Below, in pieces: positions 38,725 to 48,061 of a DNA stretch of 64,000 nt. The position numbers and the translations under genes are program-made. The first letter of the stretch is position 1. Every line of letters starts with the position of its first letter. The notes under the pieces are model-generated. The model made no database searches. It was not told the origin of the DNA and was given only the letters and a program-made list of their open reading frames with translations. Source of the DNA: Scytonematopsis contorta HA4267-MV1 (GTDB lineage: Bacteria > Cyanobacteriota > Cyanobacteriia > Cyanobacteriales > Nostocaceae); assembly GCA_019359035.1 (NCBI GenBank), contig JAHHIC010000070.1, forward strand, positions 1 to 64,000, written 5' to 3'.

Positions 38725-39761
38725 CACAAACGTATTGCCTCAATAATATTTTGCCACGAAGTTGTGTTCATAATTTTTGTTAGTTGTAAACCTGCTGCTT
38801 GAAAGAGTTCTTGATGTTGGGCTTCTGTCCGTTCTTGTCCTCCTGTTAGTACCATCATTTCCAAATCGAGGAGTTTAGCGATAGATGGCTCGTTACCAGG
38901 AAAAATAACCGCTTCCACAAGGAGCAACTTAGCGTTTTTCGCCATTGCATTACGACAATTGTTAAGAATGGTAATAGCTCGTTTATCATCCCAATCATGG
39001 ATGATGTTTTTCATAATATATGCATCAGCGCCATCAGGTATCGACTCGAAAAAATTGCCAGCTATAAGTTGACAGCGGTCTGCAACCCCAAAAGTTTCAA
39101 GTAAAGGCTTTGCACCTTCGAGAACTGACTCTTGGTCAAAGAGAATTCCTTGCATTGTCGGATATTTCTTGAGAATGGCAGCAATTAAACTACCTTGACC
39201 ACCACCAATATCAACAAGTTGGTGTATAGAGGAGAAATCATAAGCAGCGAGTAGGGCATCTATAATTGTTGTAGAATAGCCCGTCATTGCTCCGTCAAAT
39301 AGTTTAGCAGTTTCTGGGTTTTGAGCCAAGTAATCAAAAAGCTCCATATTGTATACGTGCTGGAACGCTGTCTCTCCCGTTTTGACGCTATGTAATAGAT
39401 GACCCCAAGGCTTTCGGTAAACCTCCTCACTCCTAATGATAGCGCTGGCACGCATTGAATTGACAATATCAGTTTGTAAATATGTAGCCAAGGGAGTTAA
39501 CTCAAACCTTCCCTTTGAGTCTTCTGCAAATATCCCAATACTAGCCAAAACACGCATAACTCGGTAAAGAGAAAGCGGATGAGAATCAGTGATATTTGCT
39601 AATTCTTCGCTTGTTTTTGAACCCTTTTTGAGCAAATCCGCGATACCAAGCTTAGCTACAACATAAATCGATTGTGAGATGCGATAACTTGTTACTAATT
39701 GCAATACCGCCATGGACAAAGCCGAATCGTCAGAGTTTTGAGGATTATTTGGTTGAGACAT
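38724..39761 (-). CDS. SAM-dependent O-methyltransferase (acetylserotonin OMT-like)
   Basis: A 345-residue methyltransferase of the plant/bacterial O-methyltransferase 2 class. A helical dimerisation region (about 15-95) precedes the SAM-binding loop VDIGGGQGS (183-191), and a catalytic His lies in NIIHDWDDK (His255). Close relatives methylate phenols or tailor polyketides and siderophores. Here the stop codon overlaps the start of the exoprotein gene, so the two are translated from one message, which does not point to a clear substrate. Confidence 0.88.
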   Translation of the reverse strand: MSQPNNPQNSDDSALSMAVLQLVTSYRISQSIYVVAKLGIADLLKKGSKTSEELANITDSHPLSLYRVMRVLASIGIFAEDSKGRFELTPLATYLQTDIVNSMRASAIIRSEEVYRKPWGHLLHSVKTGETAFQHVYNMELFDYLAQNPETAKLFDGAMTGYSTTIIDALLAAYDFSSIHQLVDIGGGQGSLIAAILKKYPTMQGILFDQESVLEGAKPLLETFGVADRCQLIAGNFFESIPDGADAYIMKNIIHDWDDKRAITILNNCRNAMAKNAKLLLVEAVIFPGNEPSIAKLLDLEMMVLTGGQERTEAQHQELFQAAGLQLTKIMNTTSWQNIIEAIRL

Positions 39762-40089
39762 GCTTCAATTTTATATTAGCCTTTTTTCTTTATACAATGT
39801 TATTCTTTTACATATAGGCGCATTTCCTAGATGATTATGCAGTTTGAGTTAACCAATTTTTTCTTAATAACCTAAGTTGCTAGTTGCTTAACCCCGACGA
39901 ACTAAATTTAGTAGTTTATTAAGACTTGTGGGCTTTTTATGAATAAGTAAGTCGGTGGAAAAAAATTACTTTAGGTTTGTAGTTGCGCTTCAGCGCCAAG
40001 GCTTATTGTGAGCACCACTCGTCAATTTTACATTTGTTTACATAGCGGACTTTATTCCTGCCTACCTACTTATAATGCACCCCCGCAAT
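39762..40089. other. Gap upstream of the methyltransferase gene
   Basis: About 330 bp with no gene that I can recognise. The only structure noted is a short GC-containing palindromic stretch near 39988 (GCGCTTCAGCGC). It should contain the methyltransferase promoter on the minus strand. Confidence 0.4.
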
Positions 40090-40896
40090 TCATGATTTTG
40101 AAAAAATTGACTTTATTTTTTCTCGATTCTTGTCATTCTCTAGGAGAATAAACCATATACCAGAGCTAATTTGCTCTAATGTTTCCCTTTGACATGAGAT
40201 AATTTCTTCCCGATTTGGCAACTCATTTATCACGTAGATAGAACTAGGAGGCAATAAAGACCAACTTGCTGGTACAACATCTAGCAACCACCAATCAAAT
40301 AATTCACGTCTTCCATGAGAACCGGGAAAGATTGCATAGCCGAGTAAGCAGTCATTTAAAATATCTACCAATGCTTTTGATGACTGATTGTAATCAAGGG
40401 TGTTTATTGCATGACTATAAATATTTAGAGCTTCATATATTACTTGAAAAGCTGCTATATTATCAATATCAGAAAATAAGTTAGAAATACTTGATAAAGC
40501 ATTAATATTTTTAAAGCCAATTATCTCTACATATGCCGTTTCCGGATTAATTGCTGCTTTTATAGTTTCGACTAGCCATAACGCCATTTGACTAATTACT
40601 TCTTCTGGTATCGAGTTGGTAGGCTGATAATAATCTACTGTTGGCTTTACAGAAGAGGCTAGTATGACTGCCATCCAAACGTAACGAATATGCCCAAAGA
40701 TTTGGTCACCATCTTGAAGTAATACTAAAATTTCTTCTAGAACTATTTGAAGTGAATTTGTTCTCTCTGTATCTGATTCATAAAGTTCTTCGTAGCCTTG
40801 TTTCCATACCTCACTTAGTTTGACTTGAAGAGAGCTAAGTATTTCATGGGAGAAAGGTGATTTTTCGTCTGTAAAACAACTCAATCTAAAAGCCAT
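40090..40896 (-). CDS. Hypothetical protein, mostly helical
   Basis: A 268-residue protein I do not recognise. It has no signal peptide or membrane segment, is rich in helices and aromatic residues, and carries an IFPGSHGRRELFDWWLLDVVP stretch near residue 195. Flanking gaps of about 330 and 250 bp suggest it is transcribed alone. The size and lone-gene setting would fit an immunity or stress protein, but nothing in the sequence proves that. Confidence 0.6.
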   Translation of the reverse strand: MAFRLSCFTDEKSPFSHEILSSLQVKLSEVWKQGYEELYESDTERTNSLQIVLEEILVLLQDGDQIFGHIRYVWMAVILASSVKPTVDYYQPTNSIPEEVISQMALWLVETIKAAINPETAYVEIIGFKNINALSSISNLFSDIDNIAAFQVIYEALNIYSHAINTLDYNQSSKALVDILNDCLLGYAIFPGSHGRRELFDWWLLDVVPASWSLLPPSSIYVINELPNREEIISCQRETLEQISSGIWFILLENDKNREKIKSIFSKS

Positions 40897-41147
40897 AATT
40901 AATTTCTACCTTTGGTTGAAGGATATGTGTCCGTTGTATTGTGTCATAATATGTACGAGAGCAATCTTTACTCTCTTGTTAATATATGGGTGTCACCACA
41001 GTTAGTTTATGCAACTTCTAAAGCTATAGGAGAAAATGTTACTTCATAGCTTCAGCAACTTGTTCGACTAACTTTGGCTTTACCTTTCACGAACAAATCC
41101 TACGTAGTATTGATTTTACTTTTACTTCGTATCAGGTGTCTTGATAA

Positions 41148-42086
41148 CTAAACTAAGCAAAACACCAATGATATCAAAGCAATAGCACAAAGTGACTGTC
41201 TAGCCATCTCCTTGTATTCATCCAAGCCTGACTTCAGTGCAAATTCTGCAATTGCGATTGGATAAGAAGCAGTTAGTTCAATTACATGCTCTGCCATCTT
41301 TGACCAAACGTGCCCACCAGCTTTAGCGTATGCCAATATTAGTTTATCAAGAGCATCTTTACCGAACGTGTGGTAGTGGGCAACAAAATCAATCGCTCGG
41401 TCAGTGACAGATGCTTCAGTCCAATCAATAAAGCCGGTAACCTGTGCTTGTGCATTAATAAAAATATGCCCAGCATGTAAATCACCATGAGTCAACGCGG
41501 TATCTTCCGGCCAAAGCACATCACTTTCGAGCCAATTTTGCCAGCGGTTCCATAACTTTTCACTAATGGTAAACTCGCACTTTATAGTATCCATTCTCCG
41601 CTTCATCCTCACACGTGTGCCATCGACGGTTTCAACCGGAAGACCAACTGCACGAGCTTTCGAGATACTAACTTGATGAAGAGATACCAAACCCCTAGCC
41701 AGCGATTCATGGAATTGATTAGGCACGTTGGTTTCGTCAATTTCCCAAATATAGGCTTTTGCTTCGGAATCAATCGTGCCAGCAGGTACACCATTTAATG
41801 CTTTATAAGCAATAAGCTCATCTGTAGCAACGACCCATCGCGGCACCTCCACAGTCAGAAGAGGAGCAATTAGTTCCAGCGTGCGTTTTTCCTTATCTAA
41901 CAATGGCAGAACATCTTTCCTTCTTGGAAAACGTAAAATCCAGCGTTCTCCTTCACTATCTGTTGCCAACACTACTTCAAAATCAAGCCCCGATTTATTG
42001 AATTGCAAGGAATTTGGTTGTATCTTCAAACCGTGTTTATGGGCTAATTCAAGTACTTCTTGCTGTGTTTTTGTAGTTTCGCTCAT
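41148..42086 (-). CDS. Macrolide 2'-phosphotransferase-like (Mph) kinase
   Basis: A 312-residue antibiotic-kinase-fold protein. The ATP-binding lobe includes LRFPRRKDVLPLLDKEKRTL (51-70), the catalytic loop is HGDLHAGHI (200-208, Asp202), and the metal-binding motif is DWTEA (221-225). These features, with LAHKHGL and SGLDFEVV near the N-terminus, match the Mph family, which phosphorylates macrolides at the 2' hydroxyl with GTP. I start at the ATG at 42086; a GTG four codons upstream is possible. No mobile element accompanies it, so it looks like a resident gene. Its natural substrate is not known. Confidence 0.88.
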   Translation of the reverse strand: MSETTKTQQEVLELAHKHGLKIQPNSLQFNKSGLDFEVVLATDSEGERWILRFPRRKDVLPLLDKEKRTLELIAPLLTVEVPRWVVATDELIAYKALNGVPAGTIDSEAKAYIWEIDETNVPNQFHESLARGLVSLHQVSISKARAVGLPVETVDGTRVRMKRRMDTIKCEFTISEKLWNRWQNWLESDVLWPEDTALTHGDLHAGHIFINAQAQVTGFIDWTEASVTDRAIDFVAHYHTFGKDALDKLILAYAKAGGHVWSKMAEHVIELTASYPIAIAEFALKSGLDEYKEMARQSLCAIALISLVFCLV

Positions 42087-42563
42087 ACTAGTTATCACAA
42101 ACTTTTTAATATCATACTACATTTGTAGCATAGATTAGAGTAGGTTTTACGTTGGATTTTCCGTATAAGAGCAATAAATTATGCAAAACCAACAAAAAAT
42201 ATTATTGTATCTACCTAAAGTATTAAATATATTTTATGCCTTTCCACGACCGCCAGGGAATAAATTCCACACTGCTTTAAAGATTAATTATCTTTTATTG
42301 AGTATAAAATTTTGCAAAGTGTGAGACTGTTCAATTACTAAACCTTCAACAAAGCTATGCCAAGTAGGTAATATGATTAAGTATAATTGTTTACACTGAT
42401 TTAGGCAGAAATTGAGGATAAAAGCTAATTTTTAATAATAAAGTAAAAATGTTAAGTAATAATACGAGAATTGCATAATTGCGTATGAATTGTTCCTATA
42501 GGTAATTAGGAATTGTAGTTGTTCTACGTCCAGACGATTAAGCCTATTAAGGAACAGTTATAA
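42087..42563. other. AT-rich gap upstream of the SulP fragment
   Basis: About 480 bp with no gene that I can see on either strand. It is AT-rich and includes a stretch near 42495 (GTTCCTATAGGTAATTAGGAA) with weak dyad symmetry. Together with the neighbouring SulP remnant it may be decayed coding DNA. Confidence 0.4.
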
Positions 42564-42845
42564 TTGTTGAACCTCAAACGATTAATTATAAATTTATTTG
42601 CTGGCACCGCAACTGGGTTAGTAACGCTGACTTATAGTATCTCGTTTGCAGCACTGATTTTTTCGGGAATTTTGGCGTCGTATTTTTCCCAAGGAGTTAC
42701 AAGTGCGCTAATTAGCTCAGTTATTACAGGTGTTTTCGTATCATACTTTGGTAAATTTAAATTTGGAATTGCGGGACCAGATTCCAACTCGGCTGCAATT
42801 TTAGCCTTGTGTGTTATTTTTAAAATAATCAAAATTGTTAATTAG
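42564..42845 (+). pseudogene. N-terminal fragment of a SulP-family anion transporter
   Basis: About 90 residues match the beginning of SulP transporters, with NLFAGTATGLVTLTYSISFA and GIAGPDSNSAAILAL, the conserved first helices and substrate loop. A complete SulP protein has 550-750 residues, so more than 80 percent is missing. After ILAL the frame runs into a short unrelated tail. The best start is a TTG. The remnant lies 31 bp before the CHAT gene. Confidence 0.8.
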
Positions 42846-42876
42846 TTATTTATAAGTAAGGCGCAAGATATCAGAT

Positions 42877-45510
42877 ATGAAATTTAAACTTTCAAAAAAA
42901 ATAGTTAAAATTGCGGCGATTAATTTAGCTTTATTCATTTTTGCTTGTTCCTTCATTATTATTCCTAGCACAGTCGCGACACAACCACAATATAATCAAT
43001 CAGGTTTACAAAGTCAAAATATTTTAACTAAAATAATAACCCAAACTACAGCACAACAACTTGTTGAACAAGCAGAACGTTTGTTTGAAGCAGGTCGCTT
43101 TAGTGATGCTTCGAGTATTTTACAAAAAGCTATTGGTATTTTTAGACAATCTGGAGACAACTTGGGAGAAGCAGAAGCACAATCAAATCTCTCTCTTGTA
43201 TTTGAGCAATTAGGATTATGGCAACAAGCTACAGAAGCTATTAAAATCAGCTTAAATCTACTTGGTTGGGATGATACAAACTATGTATTAAAAGTCAATC
43301 ACCCTAAGTCAGAATTATTAAAAGTTTTGGCGCCAACTTTAGATATTTTAGCTGGACAACAATTAAGACAAGGAAATTCAGACGCAGCAAATGAAACAGC
43401 TAAGCGTGCCGAAAAATTTTGGCGTCAGTTAGGTGATAATGTTGGAGTTATAAGCAGTCGTATAAATCAAGCACAAGCTTTACGATTTTCTGGTTTTAAC
43501 CGTCGTGCATTCGATATTTTAGAATCAGTGAAGAGTGAGTTACAACTTCAACCAGACTCGGTTGTAAAAGTTACTGCTTTACGTTCGCTTGGTAATGTTC
43601 AGCAAAAGTTGGGTGAATTAGATAAATCTCAAGAAACTTTACAGCAAACCTTAAAGATAGCTCAAAATCTAAAATTACCCCAAGAAATTAGTCTCACAGA
43701 ATTATCTCTCGGTAATACTACGTTTATTTTAGGCAAAATTAATGACGCTATCATACATTATCAGTATGCAGCAAAATGGGCGCTGACTCCAATAAACAAA
43801 GCGCAAGCTCAAATTAACCAACTAAACTTACTTGTTAATAATGGACGAACAGCAGAGGCAAAAACGCTAATTCCTATAATTCAATCTCAATTACCTAGTT
43901 TACCCAATAATCAAGCTGGTATATATGCCCGAATTAATTTCGCACGTACAATAATAAAAATTGCAGATAAAAAAGATATTGCCTCTATTTTAGCAACAAG
44001 CATACAACAAGCTTCATCGATAAAAGACCAGCGAGCGCTTTCATATGGACTAGGTAACTTAGCATGGGTTTACGAGCAAAACAAACAGTGGCAAGAAGCT
44101 CTTAAATTAACTAAAGAAGCATTATCTTTGTCACAACAAATTAATGCACCTGATATTACTTACCGTTGGCAATGGCAATTAGGACGTATACTCAAAGCAC
44201 AACAAAATATTTCAGAAGCTATAAAAGCTTACGATGCATCAGTTAATACCCTCTCAACTTTCCGTACAGACTTAGCAGGTGCCAATCGAGAAATACAATT
44301 TAACTTTCGTGACAGCGTAGAACCTGTATATCGACAGTCAGTAGAACTGCTATTGCAAGAAAAAGGTGAAAACAAACCAGATTTAGATAAAGTACGCAAA
44401 CGAATAGAAGCTTTACAATTAGCAGAATTAGATAATTATTTTCGCGAAGCTTGCTTAAATAATCAATTTGTCGCACTTGACAAAGTAGTAGACAACATTA
44501 AAGCAGATACAGCCATTATTTACCCAATTATTCTAGAAAATCAACTGGAAATCATCCTCAAAGTACCGAAGCTACCTTTAATAGGTAAAACTTCTCTAAT
44601 TAATAGTCAAGAGGTAGAGCAAGTCATAACAGAAATACGAGATAATATATCAGAACCAGACCAAATACGCAGACTAAGAAAAGCTTCTCAACAACTCTAT
44701 AAATGGTTGATTAAACCAGTTGAAGCTGAATTAAAAAAAAGTAAAGTTAAAACATTAGTATTTATTCCAGATGGTACTCTGCGAAATATTCCAATGGCTG
44801 CATTATATGATGAATCTGAGCAAAAATATTTAGTAGAGAAATATGCTATTGCAGTTAGTCCAGGTTTACAACTATTTACCCCCAAACCTCTCGCAAGGCA
44901 AAGTTTAAATGTTCTCGCAGGAGGACTATCGAAAATACCACCTGGTGAAAAGTTTGAACCACTACCTAATGTTGAAACAGAACTAAAATTAATTCAAAAA
45001 TTAGGCATATCAACAATTATATTATATAATGACAGATTCAAAAGTACAATTTTAGAAAACACCATTAACACTCAACCTTTCCGAGTCGTCCACCTAGCAA
45101 CTCACGGAAAATTTAGCTCGAAAGCAAAAGATACTTTTATTCTCGCATCAGATAAACGTATTTACGTAGACGAACTAGATAAATTACTTAAAAGTCGGGA
45201 ATGGGAGCGTACTGAACCGATTGAATTATTAGTTCTCAGTGCTTGCGAAACCGCTGCTGGAGACAACCGCGCAGCATTAGGATTAGCTGGAGTTGCATTG
45301 CGTGCAGGTGTCCGTAGCACATTAGCATCGTTATGGCAAATAGGCGATAACTCCACAGCAGAATTTATCGAGCAATTTTACCATTACTTAACAACGGGCA
45401 AATCAAAAGCAGAAGCCCTACAACTAGCTCAACTAGAAATGCTCAAAGATAAAGATTTCAATCTCCCTCTTTATTGGGCGCCATACGTTTTAGTTGGCAA
45501 CTGGTTGTAA
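42877..45510 (+). CDS. TPR-CHAT domain protein (caspase-like, exported or membrane-anchored)
   Basis: An 877-residue protein with an N-terminal hydrophobic segment (about 10-30), tetratricopeptide-type helical repeats (about 60-480; for example AERLFEAGRFSDASSILQKA) and a C-terminal CHAT domain. The catalytic pair is His743 in HLATHGKFSS and Cys790 in LSACETAAGD, with the usual ending LPLYWAPYVLVGNWL. This is the most common cyanobacterial CHAT architecture. It may act with the CHAT-CHASE2, DUF1822 and haemagglutinin-like proteins encoded just before it, but is separated from them by unrelated minus-strand genes. Confidence 0.9.
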   Translation: MKFKLSKKIVKIAAINLALFIFACSFIIIPSTVATQPQYNQSGLQSQNILTKIITQTTAQQLVEQAERLFEAGRFSDASSILQKAIGIFRQSGDNLGEAEAQSNLSLVFEQLGLWQQATEAIKISLNLLGWDDTNYVLKVNHPKSELLKVLAPTLDILAGQQLRQGNSDAANETAKRAEKFWRQLGDNVGVISSRINQAQALRFSGFNRRAFDILESVKSELQLQPDSVVKVTALRSLGNVQQKLGELDKSQETLQQTLKIAQNLKLPQEISLTELSLGNTTFILGKINDAIIHYQYAAKWALTPINKAQAQINQLNLLVNNGRTAEAKTLIPIIQSQLPSLPNNQAGIYARINFARTIIKIADKKDIASILATSIQQASSIKDQRALSYGLGNLAWVYEQNKQWQEALKLTKEALSLSQQINAPDITYRWQWQLGRILKAQQNISEAIKAYDASVNTLSTFRTDLAGANREIQFNFRDSVEPVYRQSVELLLQEKGENKPDLDKVRKRIEALQLAELDNYFREACLNNQFVALDKVVDNIKADTAIIYPIILENQLEIILKVPKLPLIGKTSLINSQEVEQVITEIRDNISEPDQIRRLRKASQQLYKWLIKPVEAELKKSKVKTLVFIPDGTLRNIPMAALYDESEQKYLVEKYAIAVSPGLQLFTPKPLARQSLNVLAGGLSKIPPGEKFEPLPNVETELKLIQKLGISTIILYNDRFKSTILENTINTQPFRVVHLATHGKFSSKAKDTFILASDKRIYVDELDKLLKSREWERTEPIELLVLSACETAAGDNRAALGLAGVALRAGVRSTLASLWQIGDNSTAEFIEQFYHYLTTGKSKAEALQLAQLEMLKDKDFNLPLYWAPYVLVGNWL

Positions 45511-45808
45511 TAATCCAACACCTTCCAATACTGCGTAGGTTTCGGATATTGGCATATCAACAATTTTAAAACTGGTATCCAGGAATCATAGTTCACCCCG
45601 ATTTAGCAAATTTATTATTTTATTTAACTTTTAATTTAAGCAGATTGCATAATTTCATCTAATATTTCCCCATAATCTAACAGGTGTAATGTAATGAGGA
45701 TTTTGGCAGATTCTCAAATAACATTTTACTACAAAGCAAACTATATCCTTTTTACCTTATCACTTTTGTCAATTTTGTCACTTTAATTAGTTTTTAGGAA
45801 TCAAAGCA
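45511..45808. other. Promoter region of the lipopeptide cluster
   Basis: About 300 bp without a gene in front of the first assembly-line gene. It is AT-rich and probably carries the main promoter of the cluster. I can identify no regulator site here. Confidence 0.4.
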
Positions 45809-47644
45809 ATGATTACAAAAAATTCGCCCAATTTTAGTAATTTAGTTGATGTGTTGCGTTATAGAGCACTTTATCAACCAAATCAAGTAGCTTTTACCTT
45901 TCTAGGGGATGGAGAAACAGAAAGCTCAAGATTAACTTACCAAGAATTAGACAAACAAGCGCAAGCTATCGCTTCCCAATTACAGTCTCTCAATATAACT
46001 GGTGAACGAGCCTTATTACTGTATCATTCGGGTTTGGAGTTCATCGCTGCTTTTTTTGGGTGTTTATATGCTTCTGTTGTAGCAGTTCCGGCTTATCCCC
46101 CAAAGCGTAATCACAAGATGTCAAGGTTAGAAGCAATTGTAACTTCTTCCCAGGCAAAGGTGGCTTTAACAACAAAAGAATTGTTGACAAACATAGAGAA
46201 CCGTTTTGCAGAGAATACAGCATTGACAACGCTACATCTTCTAACCACTGATACTATTTCTATGTCCGAGGCAGATTCATACCGAGAATTACCATTATTT
46301 GGGAGTACCCTAGCTTTTCTCCAGTACACTTCTGGTTCTACAGGAACACCAAAAGGAGTAATGATAACCCATGAGAATTTGCTATACAACGAGCAAATGA
46401 TACAACAAGGATTTGGGCACACATCAGAAACTATCTTTGTTGGCTGGTTACCTTTATTCCATGACATGGGGCTAATTGGGAATGTTTTACAACCTTTATA
46501 CTTGGGCATTCCTAGTATTCTCATGTCTCCAGAGGCTTTTCTGTTAAAACCTTTACGCTGGCTTGCTGCAATTTCTAACTACAAAGCTACTACCAGTGGC
46601 GGGCCCAATTTTGCTTATGAACTGTGCGTTCGCAAAATTACTCCAGAACAGCGTTTAAGTCTTGACCTTAGCAGTTGGGAAATAGCTTTTAACGGTTCTG
46701 AACCTGTACGGTCTGAGACTATGGAACAGTTTGCAGCCACTTTTAAATCTTGTGGTTTCCGTAGAGAGGCATCTTACCCCTGTTACGGGATGGCTGAAAC
46801 CACTTTATTTGTTACTGGAAGCTTAAAAACCAGCTTACCCGTAATTTGTTCTGTTGATGGGACAGCTCTTGAAAAAAACACCGCTATAGTAACTAACAGT
46901 AAATACGAAGATACCAGAAAAATTGTCAGTTGTGGTCAAAGTTGGTTAGACCAGAAAATCAAGATAGTTAATCCCGAATCCTTGATTTCTTGTAGTGCTA
47001 ACCAAGTAGGAGAGATTTGGGTTTCAGGCAAAAATGTAGCAGTTGGTTATTGGAATCGAGAGTTAGAAACACAACAAAGCTTTAATGCTTATATAGCAGA
47101 TACAGGGGAAGGACCGTTTCTGCGTACCGGAGACTTGGGATTTTTAAAGGACGATGAATTATTCATTACAGGACGACTCAAGGATATAATTATTATTAGG
47201 GGGTGCAACCATTATCCCCAAGATATTGAATTGACTGTAGAAAATAGCCATCCATCACTGCGACGTGGATGTGGAGCAGCCTTTAGCATAGATATCAAGG
47301 GTCAAGAAAGACTGGTTGTAGTTCAGGAGGTGGAACGGAGTTATCTGCGGAAGCTGAATGTAAATGAAGTAATTGGGAAAATTCGTCAGATGGTAGCTGA
47401 GGAGCATGGTCTACAAGTTTATGCTGTGCTACTGCTAAAGACTGGAAGTATTCCCAAAACTTCTAGTGGTAAGATTCAACGTCATGCATGTCGGGCTGGT
47501 TTTTTAACTAGTAGCCTCGATATAGTCGAAGATTGGAGTGAAAATCCTGAAAACAAAATAAAATTCTTGCATTTGCAATCTGAGGTCAACACCATGTTAC
47601 ACACAGTACAAAATTGCGAACAGTCAAAGAGCACTTCTAATTAG
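45809..47644 (+). CDS. Fatty acyl-AMP ligase (FAAL), starter of the lipopeptide assembly line
   Basis: A 611-residue adenylate-forming enzyme. The ATP loop is LQYTSGSTGTPKGVMITHEN (about 171-190), followed by FVGWLPLFHDMGLIG and the C-terminal catalytic segment GRLKDIIIIRGCNHYPQDIE. The HDMG motif and NHYPQDIE segment are typical of FAALs, which activate a free fatty acid as acyl-AMP and load it on an ACP rather than on CoA. The ACP gene follows after 30 bp. FAAL-ACP pairs start cylindrocyclophane, puwainaphycin, microginin and laxaphycin pathways. The chain length cannot be read from the sequence. Confidence 0.93.
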   Translation: MITKNSPNFSNLVDVLRYRALYQPNQVAFTFLGDGETESSRLTYQELDKQAQAIASQLQSLNITGERALLLYHSGLEFIAAFFGCLYASVVAVPAYPPKRNHKMSRLEAIVTSSQAKVALTTKELLTNIENRFAENTALTTLHLLTTDTISMSEADSYRELPLFGSTLAFLQYTSGSTGTPKGVMITHENLLYNEQMIQQGFGHTSETIFVGWLPLFHDMGLIGNVLQPLYLGIPSILMSPEAFLLKPLRWLAAISNYKATTSGGPNFAYELCVRKITPEQRLSLDLSSWEIAFNGSEPVRSETMEQFAATFKSCGFRREASYPCYGMAETTLFVTGSLKTSLPVICSVDGTALEKNTAIVTNSKYEDTRKIVSCGQSWLDQKIKIVNPESLISCSANQVGEIWVSGKNVAVGYWNRELETQQSFNAYIADTGEGPFLRTGDLGFLKDDELFITGRLKDIIIIRGCNHYPQDIELTVENSHPSLRRGCGAAFSIDIKGQERLVVVQEVERSYLRKLNVNEVIGKIRQMVAEEHGLQVYAVLLLKTGSIPKTSSGKIQRHACRAGFLTSSLDIVEDWSENPENKIKFLHLQSEVNTMLHTVQNCEQSKSTSN

Positions 47645-47674
47645 TTTGATTAAATAAAATATGGAGTTTTAAAA

Positions 47675-48013
47675 ATGAAAAGCCAAAATCTTCAAATCAC
47701 CAATACATCTAGAGATTTGCTAAATAACTCGGACGGTGACAAAGACAAAAAACATATCCAGAAGCGGACTGAGAAAGAGATTCAAGGTTGGATGGTTTCG
47801 TATTTGGCTGAGCTACTCTCAGTCGAAGCAGATGAAATCGATATTACGGTTCCCTTTAGCTACTATGGTCTAGATTCTGCGGTAGCAATAGGTTTAATTG
47901 GAGACTTAGAAGGTTGGCTAGGAAGTGAACTTGACCCAACTTTAGTGTACGACTATCCCACTACTGAAGCTTTAGTTCATCATTTAAGTTTATTTTTGCA
48001 GAAGCAAAACTAA
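47675..48013 (+). CDS. Acyl carrier protein of the FAAL loading unit
   Basis: A 112-residue carrier protein with a charged N-terminal extension of about 35 residues and one ACP domain. Ser68, in YYGLDSAVAIGL, is the phosphopantetheine site. The gene lies between FAAL and the dimetal enzyme gene, so the acyl chain is probably held on this ACP while the latter modifies it, as CylB does for CylA/CylC in cylindrocyclophane synthesis (parallel drawn from family knowledge). Confidence 0.92.
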   Translation: MKSQNLQITNTSRDLLNNSDGDKDKKHIQKRTEKEIQGWMVSYLAELLSVEADEIDITVPFSYYGLDSAVAIGLIGDLEGWLGSELDPTLVYDYPTTEALVHHLSLFLQKQN

Positions 48014-48061
48014 TCTAAATGTAATTCTTTGGTCTTTTTTTACAAAATTAAGGAGAAACTG

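Noticed and set aside
41148-42086. The Mph-like kinase as the viomycin-type self-resistance kinase for a capreomycidine product
   Set aside because: Its motifs fit macrolide phosphotransferases rather than viomycin phosphotransferase, and it is on the other strand outside the cluster.
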